Positions 36,997 through 45,460 of a DNA stretch of 64,000 nucleotides are shown here, in pieces (the first letter of the stretch is position 1; each line of letters starts with the position of its first letter). A program made the position numbers and the translations under genes. Source of the DNA: Miltoncostaea sp963823515 (GTDB lineage Bacteria > Actinomycetota > Thermoleophilia > Miltoncostaeales > Miltoncostaeaceae); the NCBI GenBank assembly GCA_963823515.1, contig CAWGMB010000006.1:62001-126000 (forward strand), in the 5' to 3' direction. Under the pieces are notes generated by a model, which saw only the letters and a program-made list of their open reading frames with translations, was not told the DNA's origin and did no database searches.

Positions 36997-38135
36997 TTCG
37001 CTGTCCGTCCTGGTTGGGTCTCGCGGGGTGCCGTGCGGGCGAGCTGTGCGCGCGCGGAGAGGAATGCCGAGTTCTCGTCCGGGGTTCCGATGGAGACCCT
37101 CAAGCGCCCCGGACAGCCCAGCGCTGCGCCGTCTCGGACGATGATGCCGAGGCGCAGCAGCTGCTCGTGGACACCGGATGATCCGGCCGCCGGATCGGAA
37201 TCCGGCGACACCAGGATAAAGTTGGCCTGGCTGGGGGTAAAGCCCCACGTCGTCCCGGCAAGCTCCGCCTCCACCCGCGAGCGCTCCGCCATGACCTGGC
37301 GAACCCGGCGCTCGAGGGCGTGCGGGTGCCGCAGGCTCTCCAGCGCGGCGGCCTGCGCGAGGGCGTTGGTGTTGAAGGGCTGGCGGATGGCGTCGATGGC
37401 CTCGATCCATCCCGCGCCGCCCACGCCGTACCCGACGCGCAACCCGCAGAGGCCGTGCGCCTTGCTGAAGGTGCGGGTGACCAGGAGGTTGGGACGGGTC
37501 CGCGCCAGCGACATGATGCGGCCGGCGTCGGGGCGATCGACGAAGTCGTAGTAGGCCTCGTCGACCAGGATCGCCAGGTCCTCCGGCAGCGAGTCGACGA
37601 ACCGCTCGATGTCGTCGGCCGAGCGGTAGACGCCGGTCGGGTTGTTGGGGTTGCAGACGATGACCAGGCGCGTGCGCTCGTCCACCGCGGCGGCCATCGA
37701 CTCGAGGTCGTGCCCGTCGTCGCCGGCGAGCGGCACGGCGATCGCCTCGGCGCCGGCGGCCGTGGCCAGGTGCGGATAGAGGGCGAAGGAGGGGTCGGCG
37801 TGGACGACCGTCGTGCCCGGATCGAGCAGCGCCTGGCCCGCCAGCAGGATGAGGTCGCAGGAGCCGTTGCCGATCACGACCTCGTCCGGACCCACGCCAT
37901 GACGCTCGGCGAGCGCGCGCCGCAACGCCCGGGCGGGGCCGTCCGGGTAGCGGTTGAGGTCCCGCATCCCCGCGGTCACGACCTCCACCACCTCGGGCAT
38001 CGGCGGGAAGGGACTCTCGTTGGACGCCAGCTTCACGGCGCTCTCGATGCCGTACCGCGCCAGCACCTCGGCGGTCGTCAGGCCCGGCTCGTAGCGCGGG
38101 ATGGCCGCCAGGCGCGGCGAGGTCCGGATGCTCAC
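36993..38135 (-). CDS. hisC: Histidinol-phosphate / aromatic aminotransferase
   Basis: A PLP-dependent class I/II aminotransferase of 380 residues. Features are LASNESPFPPMPEVVEV, RYPDGPARALRRALAERHG, NGSCDLILLAGQALL, VCNPNNPTGVYRS, LVDEAYYDFVD and the PLP lysine in RTFSKAHGLCGLRVGYG. HisC-family members next to tyrA/aroF usually also transaminate phenylpyruvate or prephenate, so an aromatic role is likely. The start GTG 38135 is supported by a TACACT -10 box six bases upstream. Confidence 0.92.
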   Translation of the reverse strand: MSIRTSPRLAAIPRYEPGLTTAEVLARYGIESAVKLASNESPFPPMPEVVEVVTAGMRDLNRYPDGPARALRRALAERHGVGPDEVVIGNGSCDLILLAGQALLDPGTTVVHADPSFALYPHLATAAGAEAIAVPLAGDDGHDLESMAAAVDERTRLVIVCNPNNPTGVYRSADDIERFVDSLPEDLAILVDEAYYDFVDRPDAGRIMSLARTRPNLLVTRTFSKAHGLCGLRVGYGVGGAGWIEAIDAIRQPFNTNALAQAAALESLRHPHALERRVRQVMAERSRVEAELAGTTWGFTPSQANFILVSPDSDPAAGSSGVHEQLLRLGIIVRDGAALGCPGRLRVSIGTPDENSAFLSARAQLARTAPRETQPGRTAK

Positions 38136-38141
38136 GCGTCC

Positions 38142-38147
38142 AGTGTA
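38142..38147 (-). promoter_or_regulatory. -10 box TACACT for hisC (leaderless)
   Basis: TACACT on the minus strand, followed by 6 bases and the GTG start, predicts a leaderless hisC-aroF-tyrA transcript. Confidence 0.55.
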
Positions 38148-38198
38148 GACGCCTTCGCCCGGCCGCCGGGTGCCCTTCCCCCGCTGCGCGGGCAGCGC

Positions 38199-38213
38199 TA
38201 TTGTCGTCACGAC
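38199..38213 (+). promoter_or_regulatory. nadB promoter region with 11-base palindrome
   Basis: TATTGT (38199-38204) can serve as the -10 box of nadB. It overlaps the perfect palindrome GTCGTCACGAC (38203-38213), placed where a repressor could block initiation. A small hairpin (GACGC-TTTC-GCGTC, 38225-38238) abuts the AGGGGA ribosome binding site. The regulator is unknown. Confidence 0.4.
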
Positions 38214-38251
38214 GTCAATTAGGCGACGCTTTCGCGTCAGGGGAACATGAA

Positions 38252-39826
38252 ATGACCTCAGCCCGAGAGCTCGACCCCGTCATCGTGGTGGGAAGCGGCA
38301 TCGCCGGAAGCCTCCTGGCCCTCGAGGCCGCGGAGACCGGCCCGGTCGTGATGATCACCAAGGATGAGCTGGGCGAGGGCAGCACGCGCCGGGCGCAGGG
38401 CGGGATCGCCGCCGCCGTGGACGTCCGCGACTCGATCGACGCGCACATCGCCGACACGCTCGCCGCCGGCGCGGGGCTCTGCGACATCGACGCCGTGACG
38501 CGGATCTGCGAGGAGGGCCCCGGTCAGGTGGCCGCGCTCCTCGCCCGGGGCGTCGGCTTCGATCGGCGCGACGGGCACCTGCGCCTCGCCCGCGAGGGGG
38601 CGCACTCGGCGGCGCGGGTCGTGCACGCCGGAGGCGACGCGACGGGCGCCCACATCGTGGAGGCACTCGGCGCCGCGCTCCACCGTGACCCCCGTATCGC
38701 GCTCGCCGTCGGCGAGCGCGCCCTCGAGGTGATCGTGCATGGCGGGCGGGTGGTCGGCCTGCGCAGCCAGGACGCCCAGGGGCGCGAGCGCGTCCGGGCC
38801 GCCCGGGCCGTCGCCCTCGCCGCCGGCGGCATGGGCCAGCTCTACACGCGCACCACCAACCCCCTCGGCGCCACCGCCGACGGCCCGGCGCTCGCCGCGC
38901 GGGCCGGAGCGGCGCTGGCCGACCTCGAGCTGGTGCAGTTCCACCCCACCGCCCTCTCGCTCGGCGAGGGCCCGCTGGCCCTCGTGAGCGAGGCCGTGCG
39001 CGGGGAGGGCGCGATCCTGCGCGACGCCGCGGGGCGCCGCTTCATGCCCGACGAGCACCCGATGGCCGAGCTCGGCCCGCGCGACGTCGTCGCACGGGCC
39101 ATCGCCCGCCACGCCGCCGCCCTCGGCGCCGACGTCACCCTCGACCTGCGCCACCTCGACGCCGAGGCGGTTCGCGGCCGCTTCCCGACGGTCGCGGCCC
39201 TCTGCGCCGAGCACGGCCTCGACCTCGCCAACGACCCGATCCCCGTGACCCCGGCGGCGCACTACGCGATCGGCGGCGCCCTGACCGACATGGCAGGGCG
39301 CACGACACTGCCGGGCCTGTTCGCCGTGGGCGAGTGCGCGGCGACCGGAGCCCACGGCGCCAACCGCCTCGCCTCCAACGGCCTCCTCGAGGCGGCGGTG
39401 CTCGCGGCCGGCGCCGCCGAGGCGCTGCGTGGCGACCTCGACGACTGGCCCGACGGACCCGTGGCCCATGCCGTCCCGGTGCCGGAGATCACCCGGGCCG
39501 GGGCCGGGGCGCGCCGCGCGCTGCAGTCGGCCATGTGGCAGGGGGTCGGCGTCGAGCGCGACGCCCCCGGCCTGGCTCGGGCGGCCCGCGACCTGGCGCA
39601 GGTGCCCGACGGCACCGGTCACGCCACCGACAACCTCCTGCTCGTCGCCCGGCTCGCCGCCGCGGCCGGAAAGCTGCGCACCGAGAGCCGCGGAGCGCAC
39701 TTCCGCAGCGACCACCCGGGAGCCGACCCCCGGCAGGCGCGACGCATCGCCTGGGTCGGCGACGAGCCGTTCATCCTCCCCCACGCCCCCGCCCGTCACC
39801 GGGCCCTCGCCATGGAGGCCGCATGA
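38252..39826 (+). CDS. nadB: L-aspartate oxidase
   Basis: A flavoprotein oxidising Asp to iminoaspartate for quinolinate synthesis, 524 residues. The FAD motif is VIVVGSGIAGSLLALEAA. Family signatures are STRRAQGGIAAA, LELVQFHPTAL, VSEAVRGEGAILRDAAGRRFM, HYAIGGALTDMAGRTTLPGLFAVGE and HGANRLASNGLLEA. ATG 38252 has AGGGGA upstream. It overlaps nadA by 4 bases (ATGA). It heads a plus-strand nadBAC operon, divergent from hisC. Confidence 0.96.
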   Translation: MTSARELDPVIVVGSGIAGSLLALEAAETGPVVMITKDELGEGSTRRAQGGIAAAVDVRDSIDAHIADTLAAGAGLCDIDAVTRICEEGPGQVAALLARGVGFDRRDGHLRLAREGAHSAARVVHAGGDATGAHIVEALGAALHRDPRIALAVGERALEVIVHGGRVVGLRSQDAQGRERVRAARAVALAAGGMGQLYTRTTNPLGATADGPALAARAGAALADLELVQFHPTALSLGEGPLALVSEAVRGEGAILRDAAGRRFMPDEHPMAELGPRDVVARAIARHAAALGADVTLDLRHLDAEAVRGRFPTVAALCAEHGLDLANDPIPVTPAAHYAIGGALTDMAGRTTLPGLFAVGECAATGAHGANRLASNGLLEAAVLAAGAAEALRGDLDDWPDGPVAHAVPVPEITRAGAGARRALQSAMWQGVGVERDAPGLARAARDLAQVPDGTGHATDNLLLVARLAAAAGKLRTESRGAHFRSDHPGADPRQARRIAWVGDEPFILPHAPARHRALAMEAA

Positions 39827-40932
39827 CCACCGCCGCATCCGCCCCGGCCTGCCTTCTGCCGGCCACCGAGACCGCGGCCGGTCAGGAGGAACTCTGGGAG
39901 CGCGCCTGGGCCGCCCGCCGCACCCTCGGCTCCCGCGCCGTCATCCTCGGTCACCACTATCAGCGCGACGAGGTGATCGCCTTCGCCGACGTGACGGGCG
40001 ACTCGTTCCTGCTGGCCCGGCGCGGCGCGGCCGCCACCGAGGCCGAGCTGGTGGTGTTCCTCGGCGTCTACTTCATGGCCGAGGCCGCCGACGTCCTGCG
40101 CGCGCCCCACCAGACGGTGGTCCTGCCCGACCTCGGTGCGGGCTGCCACCTGGCCGAGTGCGCCGACATCTTCACCGTGCGCGACGCGTGGAAGCAGATG
40201 ACCGCGGCCCTGCCGGGCAAGAAGGTCATCCCGCTCACCTACATGAACTCGGGCGCCGACCTGAAGGCGTTCGTCGGAGAGCACGGCGGGGCCGTCTGCA
40301 CCTCGGGCAACGCCGAGAAGGCCTTCCGCTGGGCGCTGTCGGAGGGCGACGCGGTCTTCTTCTTCCCCGACGAGCACCTCGGCCGCAACACGGCCTGTCG
40401 CCTGGGCATGTCCCCCGACGACCCGCTCGTATGGAACCCCCGCAAGGCGGATCTCGGGGGCATCGCCGAGCCCGACCTCGCCGGGGCGCGGGTGATCCTC
40501 TGGAAGGGCTTCTGCAACGTCCACACGGCGTTCACCGTGCGACAGATCGAGGAGGCCCGCGCGGCCGACCCCGGAGTGCGCGTGATCGTGCACCCGGAGT
40601 GCCCGCGGCCGGTGGTCGAGGCGGCCGACGAGGACGGGAGCACCGAGTACATCATCCGGCGCTGCGAGGAGCTGCCGGCCGGATCGAGCGCGGTCATCGG
40701 GACCGACTGGAACCTGGTGAACCGGCTGCGGCTGCGCCACCCGGACAAGGCGATCTCGTGCCTCAACGAGAACATCTGCCCCTGCGTCACGATGAACCGG
40801 ATCGACCTGCCGAAGCTCACCTGGTGCCTCGAGTCGCTGGCCGCCGGGGAGATCGTCAACGTGGTCTCGGTCGATGACGAGATGCGGCGGCTCGGCCGGC
40901 TCGCGCTCGACCGGATGCTCGCGCTCACGTGA
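39823..40932 (+). CDS. nadA: Quinolinate synthase
   Basis: A [4Fe-4S] enzyme condensing iminoaspartate and DHAP to quinolinate, 369 residues. Cluster cysteines appear in LGAGCHLAECAD, WKGFCNVHTAF and NENICPCVTMN. Other marks are ILGHHYQRDEVIAFAD, YMNSGADLKAFVG, FFFPDEHLGRNTA and VIVHPECPRPV. ATG 39823 overlaps the nadB stop, and the nadA stop is overlapped by the nadC GTG, so all three proteins are made from coupled frames. Confidence 0.97.
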   Translation: MTTAASAPACLLPATETAAGQEELWERAWAARRTLGSRAVILGHHYQRDEVIAFADVTGDSFLLARRGAAATEAELVVFLGVYFMAEAADVLRAPHQTVVLPDLGAGCHLAECADIFTVRDAWKQMTAALPGKKVIPLTYMNSGADLKAFVGEHGGAVCTSGNAEKAFRWALSEGDAVFFFPDEHLGRNTACRLGMSPDDPLVWNPRKADLGGIAEPDLAGARVILWKGFCNVHTAFTVRQIEEARAADPGVRVIVHPECPRPVVEAADEDGSTEYIIRRCEELPAGSSAVIGTDWNLVNRLRLRHPDKAISCLNENICPCVTMNRIDLPKLTWCLESLAAGEIVNVVSVDDEMRRLGRLALDRMLALT

Positions 40933-41771
40933 CCCCCGGGCAGGTCGTCGCCCAGGCGCTCGCCGAGGACCTCGGCGAGCGCGGCGACATCACGTCGGCG
41001 CTTCTCATCCCGGCCGGGCGACGCACCACGGCACGGGTCGTGTCGCGGAGGGTGGGCGTGCTGGCGGGCCGCGCCGCCGGCGAGGAGGTGCTGCGGCAGA
41101 CCGGCCTCGCCGGCGACTGGCGCGCGCAAGACGGTGACGCGCTCGCTCCGGGGAGCGTGGTCGTGGAGATCGAGGGCCCGGCCCGGGCGGTGCTGACGGC
41201 GGAGCGGACGCTGTTGAACCTGCTCTGCCACCTGTCGGGGATCGCGACCCTGACGGCGGCCTACGTGGACGCCTGCGGCGATGCCGTCCAGGTGCTCGAC
41301 ACGCGCAAGACGACGCCGGGGCTGCGGGCGCTGGAGAAGGCGGCGGTGGCGGCGGGCGGGGGAGTCAACCACCGGTTGGGCCTCTACGACCGGGTCCTGG
41401 TGAAGGACAACCACCTGGCGCTCGCCGGCGCCGGGCTGGTCGAGGCGGTCGGCCGCGCGCGGCGGCAGATGCCGGACGTGCTCGTGGAGGTCGAGGCCGA
41501 CGACCTGGACGGGGTGCGTCTCGGCCTCGAGGCCGGCGCCGACTGGATCCTGCTCGACAACATGACACCCCACGGGATGCGGGAGGCCGTCGCCCTCGCC
41601 GGGGGGCGGGCGAGGCTCGAGGCCTCGGGCGGGATGACGCTGGAGGGCGCGCGGGCCGCCGCGCAGACCGGAGTCGACGCGGTCTCGGTCGGCGCGCTGA
41701 CCCACTCCGCCCCGTCCCTCGACCTCGGGCTCGACATCGAGGCCCTCCCGGCTCCCGGCGAGGGCGGCTGA
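40929..41771 (+). CDS. nadC: Nicotinate-nucleotide pyrophosphorylase (carboxylating)
   Basis: Converts quinolinate plus PRPP to nicotinate mononucleotide, 280 residues. Signatures are ALAEDLGERGDITSALL, AERTLLNLLCHLSGIAT, LDTRKTTPGLRALEKAAV, GGGVNHRLGLYDRVLVKDNHL, VEVEADDLD and EASGGMTLEG. It starts GTG 40929 inside the nadA stop (GTGA). It is the last gene of the operon, convergent with the metallopeptidase gene 57 bases away. Confidence 0.97.
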   Translation: MTPGQVVAQALAEDLGERGDITSALLIPAGRRTTARVVSRRVGVLAGRAAGEEVLRQTGLAGDWRAQDGDALAPGSVVVEIEGPARAVLTAERTLLNLLCHLSGIATLTAAYVDACGDAVQVLDTRKTTPGLRALEKAAVAAGGGVNHRLGLYDRVLVKDNHLALAGAGLVEAVGRARRQMPDVLVEVEADDLDGVRLGLEAGADWILLDNMTPHGMREAVALAGGRARLEASGGMTLEGARAAAQTGVDAVSVGALTHSAPSLDLGLDIEALPAPGEGG

Positions 41772-41828
41772 GGTGCTTCGGGACATCCCTGCGCACCGTC
41801 GCCGACTCCCCGGGCCACGGCGCTCCGC

Positions 41829-42821
41829 CTACCGGCGCACCGGGGCGGGGCGGGGCCTCGCGGCGACGCCGGCCACGACCCGATGCACGAAGGCCAGCTT
41901 GGAGCGGACCGCCTCCGTGATGACGAACGGGTAGAGATCCGGCTGGCCCATGCTGCGGTTGAGCGCGTTGATCGCGACCGAGAGCGGAAGCCAGACGTCG
42001 AGCATCCGATGGATGTCGGTGACGCCGTCCGCCAGCACCGCGTCGGCGCGAAGGTCGCCGAGGGAGACGCCGTGGGCGCCGGCCGTCTCGAGCGTGTCGT
42101 GGATGTGGAGGTAGTGGGCGAAGCACTCGGCCCAGTCCTCCCAGGGGTGCATCGTGGCGTAGGCCGAGACGAAGTCGTCGCGCCAGTCCTCGGGCGGTCC
42201 CTCCTCGTAGTGCCGGTGCAGAGCCTCGGCGTAGTCGACGCGTTCGTCGCCGAAGAGCTCCCGCCAGGCGTCGAGCAGCGCGGGCACCCCGGCGATCACG
42301 GCGGGCCAGTAGAAGTGGCCCACCTCGTGACGGAGGTGGCCCAGGAGCGTCCGATACGGTTCGCCCAAGCGCTCACGCAGCCGCTCGCGTCGCGCGTCGT
42401 CCGCCTCCCCGACATCGATGGTGATCACCCCATCGGCGTGCCCGACGACGACCGAGCCGTCCGACGAGTGAAGCAGGTCGAAGACCGGCGCCTCGCCGGC
42501 CTCGCAGGGCAGGCCGAGCCCGAGGAGCTGCAGGACCAGGTGACGCTTCGCGCGCTCGGCCCGGGTCCAGGCGGAGCGCACCTCGTCGTCGAGGGCCTCG
42601 GGCCCCCGCCGGGTCATGGCGCAGGCGAGGCACCGCACGTCCCCGGCCCCGGCGATCCAGTTGCAGCTCAGGTGCGCCCGGTTGACGCACCCCGGCGCCG
42701 TGTCGAGGTCGCGGAAGGCGGGCTCCGACGGATCGAGGGCGAGCTCCGTCCCACAGGTCAGGCAGTGCCGGTTGAGGACGAAGACCTCGGCCGAGCAGGT
42801 GGGGCAGCGGAATCGCTTCAC
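41829..42821 (-). CDS. Zinc-ribbon putative metallopeptidase
   Basis: A 330-residue protein from GTG 42821. The N-terminal zinc ribbon has C6-x2-C9 and C20-x2-C23 (FRCPTCSAEV...RHCLTCGTE); a second cysteine set follows at C45, C53, C64 and C67. The catalytic HExxH is HEVGH at 165-169 (LGHLRHEVGHFYWP), with later WAECFAHYLHIHDTL. This matches the family of putative zinc-binding metallopeptidases with an N-terminal zinc-ribbon (Peptidase_Mx type), whose substrates are unknown. It is cytoplasmic; no signal peptide. Confidence 0.85.
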   Translation of the reverse strand: MKRFRCPTCSAEVFVLNRHCLTCGTELALDPSEPAFRDLDTAPGCVNRAHLSCNWIAGAGDVRCLACAMTRRGPEALDDEVRSAWTRAERAKRHLVLQLLGLGLPCEAGEAPVFDLLHSSDGSVVVGHADGVITIDVGEADDARRERLRERLGEPYRTLLGHLRHEVGHFYWPAVIAGVPALLDAWRELFGDERVDYAEALHRHYEEGPPEDWRDDFVSAYATMHPWEDWAECFAHYLHIHDTLETAGAHGVSLGDLRADAVLADGVTDIHRMLDVWLPLSVAINALNRSMGQPDLYPFVITEAVRSKLAFVHRVVAGVAARPRPAPVRR

Positions 42822-42937
42822 CCGAACCCGATCGGCAGCCGTGGAGCGGTAATGAGCCGAGCCGAGCCCGACGCAACCCGCCCCCTTTCGTGGCATGGGC
42901 GGGGGAGCGCCCCGGTAGGCACGCGAAACCGCACCCG

Positions 42938-43291
42938 CTACTGGGCTTCCTCGGCGAGATCCGGCCGGAGAGCTCGCGCCTCGCGCAGGTAGACGTGGTG
43001 TATCGGCCGCTCACGGGGGGCCGTGCAGTGCAGGAGCAGCCGGATACACATCCCCAGCGAGCCCGGCACGGGGATCTCGCGGGTGCAGAGGAGGGGGACG
43101 GTAGTGAGGCCGGCCGTCCGCGCCGCCACCGCGGGGAACTCGGCGGTCAGATCCGGCGTGGCGGTGAAGATGATCGAGATCAGGTCGCCGGTCTCGAGAG
43201 CGTTCCTGGAGAGGACCTCCTCCAGCAGCTCGGTGGTGCTCTCGAGGATCGCTTCGGCGGTGTCCTCCGCCACCGAGGTCGCCCCCCGCAC
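42938..43291 (-). CDS. aroH: Chorismate mutase, AroH type
   Basis: A monofunctional mutase making prephenate, the TyrA substrate. Alignment by eye with Bacillus AroH gives the active-site residues: Arg in RGATSV, Cys and Glu in LLCTREI, Arg in MCIRLLL and Tyr in HHVYL. GTG 43291 gives 117 residues but drops a short N-terminal strand (VVRAV). A CTG at 43315 overlapping the rluB stop would restore it, so the start is uncertain. It is co-transcribed behind rluB. Confidence 0.9.
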   Translation of the reverse strand: MRGATSVAEDTAEAILESTTELLEEVLSRNALETGDLISIIFTATPDLTAEFPAVAARTAGLTTVPLLCTREIPVPGSLGMCIRLLLHCTAPRERPIHHVYLREARALRPDLAEEAQ

Positions 43292-43311
43292 CGCCCTGAC
43301 GACCGGCTGGC

Positions 43312-44043
43312 TCAGCGGTCCAGCCCCACCATGGTGCCGAGCTTGCGCCACTCGGCACGGGTGAGCGGGCGCCATCGCCCCAGGGCGAGCTTCTGGACCC
43401 CGATGCCCGCGTACCGTGAGCGGTGGAGCTTCAGGACGCGGTGATCGACGGCGTCGCCCATCCGGCGGACCTGCCGGTTGCGCCCCTCGGTCAGCTCCAT
43501 CTCCAGCCACGTCCCCCCGGCGGCGAGCCGGTCCATCGCCTCCACCCGGGCGGGCGCGGTGACGCCGTCCTCGAGCGTCACCCCGTGGCGCAGCTTTCGG
43601 ATGGTGTTCGCCGACACCTGACCGCGCATCAGGACCTCATAGGTCTTCGGCGCCTTTGAGGAGGGGTGCATCAGCCGCGCGGCGAGCTCGCCGTCGTTGG
43701 TCACGATCAGCGCGCCCGTCGTGTCGATGTCGAGGCGCCCGACCGGGTAGAGGCGCACGTCGTCCGGCAGCTCGTCGAGCACCGTCGGCCGGCCCTGCGG
43801 ATCCTGCGCGGTCGAGACCACCCCCGCCGCCTTGTGCAGCAGGTACGCCCGCATCGGCTCCGCGCCACGCACGGGGCGCCCGTTGACGGTCAGGGCATCG
43901 CCCGGGTCGACCAGCTGCCCGACGGTCGCGGTGGCGCCGTTCACCGTGACGCGCCCGTCGGAGACGAGCGCCTCCGCCGCGCGGCGGCTCGCCACCCCGG
44001 CCAGGGCCAGCGCCCGGTGGACCCTCATGCGCTCAGCCGTCAT
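43312..44043 (-). CDS. rluB: rRNA pseudouridine synthase, RsuA/RluB family
   Basis: A 243-residue protein. It has an N-terminal S4 RNA-binding domain (RVHRALALAGVASRRAAEALVSDGRVTVNG) and a pseudouridine synthase domain with catalytic Asp in VGRLDIDTTGALIVTNDG and the ELTEGRNRQVRRM motif. It modifies 23S rRNA (RluB-like) judging by the scpB neighbourhood. ATG 44043 overlaps scpB by 11 bases and has AGGGG upstream. A second ATG at 44028 is possible. Confidence 0.93.
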   Translation of the reverse strand: MTAERMRVHRALALAGVASRRAAEALVSDGRVTVNGATATVGQLVDPGDALTVNGRPVRGAEPMRAYLLHKAAGVVSTAQDPQGRPTVLDELPDDVRLYPVGRLDIDTTGALIVTNDGELAARLMHPSSKAPKTYEVLMRGQVSANTIRKLRHGVTLEDGVTAPARVEAMDRLAAGGTWLEMELTEGRNRQVRRMGDAVDHRVLKLHRSRYAGIGVQKLALGRWRPLTRAEWRKLGTMVGLDR

Positions 44044-44623
44044 CGGCCGGCCCCTCGCCCTCGGGCAGATGCCCGGCCTCCATCAGGTGCCGCCGCACGC
44101 GCTCGGCCTCGGGCCCGGTGAGCTCGAAGCCCTCCAGCGGCGGCAGGTCGCCCGCCGAGCGCAGGCCGAAGCGCTCCTGGAAGAGCCGCGTCGTGCGGTA
44201 GCGCATCGCGCCGCCGTCGGGCGGGCGCCCCGCCTCCTCGAGCAGGCCCCGGTCCAGCAGCGAGACGACCGTCGAATCGACCGAGACGCCGCGCAGGCGG
44301 CTGATCTGCGGCCGGCTGATCGGCTCGAGGTAGGCCACGACCGCCAGTGTCTCCAGCGCCGCGGGCGAGACGCGGTCCTCCGAGGGGCGATCCCGCAGGC
44401 GATCGACGATCGGCGCGAGGTCCGCGCGGGTGCGCAGCGCGTATCCGCCGGCGATCTCGGCCACCTCCAGCCCCCCTTCCGGGCCGTGCCGCTCGGCCAG
44501 CTCGGCCACCGCCCGCTGCACCGCCCCCGGCGACTCGTCGGTCACCTCGCAGAGGGTCACCACCGGCAGCGGCTCGGGCGAGAGGAACAGGAGCGCCTCG
44601 ATCTGGCGGGCGAGCTCGCTCAT
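44033..44623 (-). CDS. scpB: Segregation and condensation protein B
   Basis: A 196-residue winged-helix dimer that binds ScpA and regulates the SMC complex. Typical sequence: LARQIEALLFLSPEPLPVVTL, GGYALRTRADLAPIV, LSPAALETLAVVAYLEPISRPQISRLRGV (here VSPAALETL) and LLDRGLLEEAGR. It overlaps scpA by 4 bases upstream and rluB downstream. The acidic tail (LPEGEGPADDG) is variable in the family. Confidence 0.95.
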   Translation of the reverse strand: MSELARQIEALLFLSPEPLPVVTLCEVTDESPGAVQRAVAELAERHGPEGGLEVAEIAGGYALRTRADLAPIVDRLRDRPSEDRVSPAALETLAVVAYLEPISRPQISRLRGVSVDSTVVSLLDRGLLEEAGRPPDGGAMRYRTTRLFQERFGLRSAGDLPPLEGFELTGPEAERVRRHLMEAGHLPEGEGPADDG

Positions 44624-45339
44624 CGCCCGGAGCCGGTGATCGCGATGTCGCCGAAGGGCTCGGGCTGCGCGAGGGTGACCTCGCCGCGGCGCGCCAGCTC
44701 GAGCGCAGCCATCAGCGCGATCGCCTCCTCCAGCGGCTCGAGCCCCGCCGTGAGCGCGTCGAAGCTCACCGAGCGCGCCCGCGCGAGTGCGCTCTGAAGG
44801 CGCGCGAGGGCGGCCGGCATGCTCACGCGACGGCTCGTGAGATGGGACAGCGACGGAGCCGGGGGCGCCGCGATCAGCGGCAGCATCGCCTCGCGCAGAC
44901 GGGCGGCGTCCTCGACCGGCGGATCCGGGGGCGGCGCCCCCGCGATGGCCACGCGGCGGTAGCGCGGACCCGCGCAGTCGCGGGCGCGCTCACCGAGCCA
45001 GGCGGCGGCGCGCTGGAAGGGCGCGTAGGCGACCAGCCGGGCCGCGAGGCGCTCCCGGGCCTCCAGGGTGTCCGGGTCGGGCTCCTCCTCCCCCGGCTCA
45101 CCGAGGAGCCGCCGCGCCTTCAACTCGGCCATCGCGGCCAGCAGGACGATCAGCTCGCCCGCGGTGTCGGTGTCCCAGCGCTCCCGCGCGCGCTCGCCGA
45201 GCGCCGCGGTGACGACCTCCAGGAGCGGGACCTCCAGGAGCTCGACCTCGTCGCGGAGCACCAGGGTCAACAGCAGGTCGAAGGGACCCTCGAAGAGGTC
45301 CAGCTCGATCGGCTGCTGGAGTGCGTCTGGCGGGGACAT
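44620..45339 (-). CDS. scpA: Segregation and condensation protein A
   Basis: The kleisin subunit of the SMC-ScpAB complex, 239 residues from ATG 45339. The N-terminal motif IELDLFEGPFDLLLTLV and the AAMAELKARRLLGE block contact SMC. The C-terminal winged helix (FDALTAGLEPLEEAIALMAALELARRGEV) caps the other SMC head. A TATGCT -10 box 12 bases upstream gives an almost leaderless transcript scpA-scpB-rluB-aroH. Longer upstream readings are not family sequence. Confidence 0.95.
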   Translation of the reverse strand: MSPPDALQQPIELDLFEGPFDLLLTLVLRDEVELLEVPLLEVVTAALGERARERWDTDTAGELIVLLAAMAELKARRLLGEPGEEEPDPDTLEARERLAARLVAYAPFQRAAAWLGERARDCAGPRYRRVAIAGAPPPDPPVEDAARLREAMLPLIAAPPAPSLSHLTSRRVSMPAALARLQSALARARSVSFDALTAGLEPLEEAIALMAALELARRGEVTLAQPEPFGDIAITGSGR

Positions 45340-45351
45340 CGCGATGGACGG

Positions 45352-45357
45352 AGCATA
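45352..45357 (-). promoter_or_regulatory. -10 box TATGCT for scpA
   Basis: TATGCT on the minus strand lies 12 bases before the scpA ATG, so the leader would be only about 5 bases. Confidence 0.5.
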
Positions 45358-45460
45358 GCCGCGGGGTCCGGCGGCACTCCGAGCCGGGGGGTGGCCCGCC
45401 CGGCCGCGCGGGCGTATCGTGACGAGGTCCGGATGGCTCCCTCGCCCCGCGAGGTCTCCC

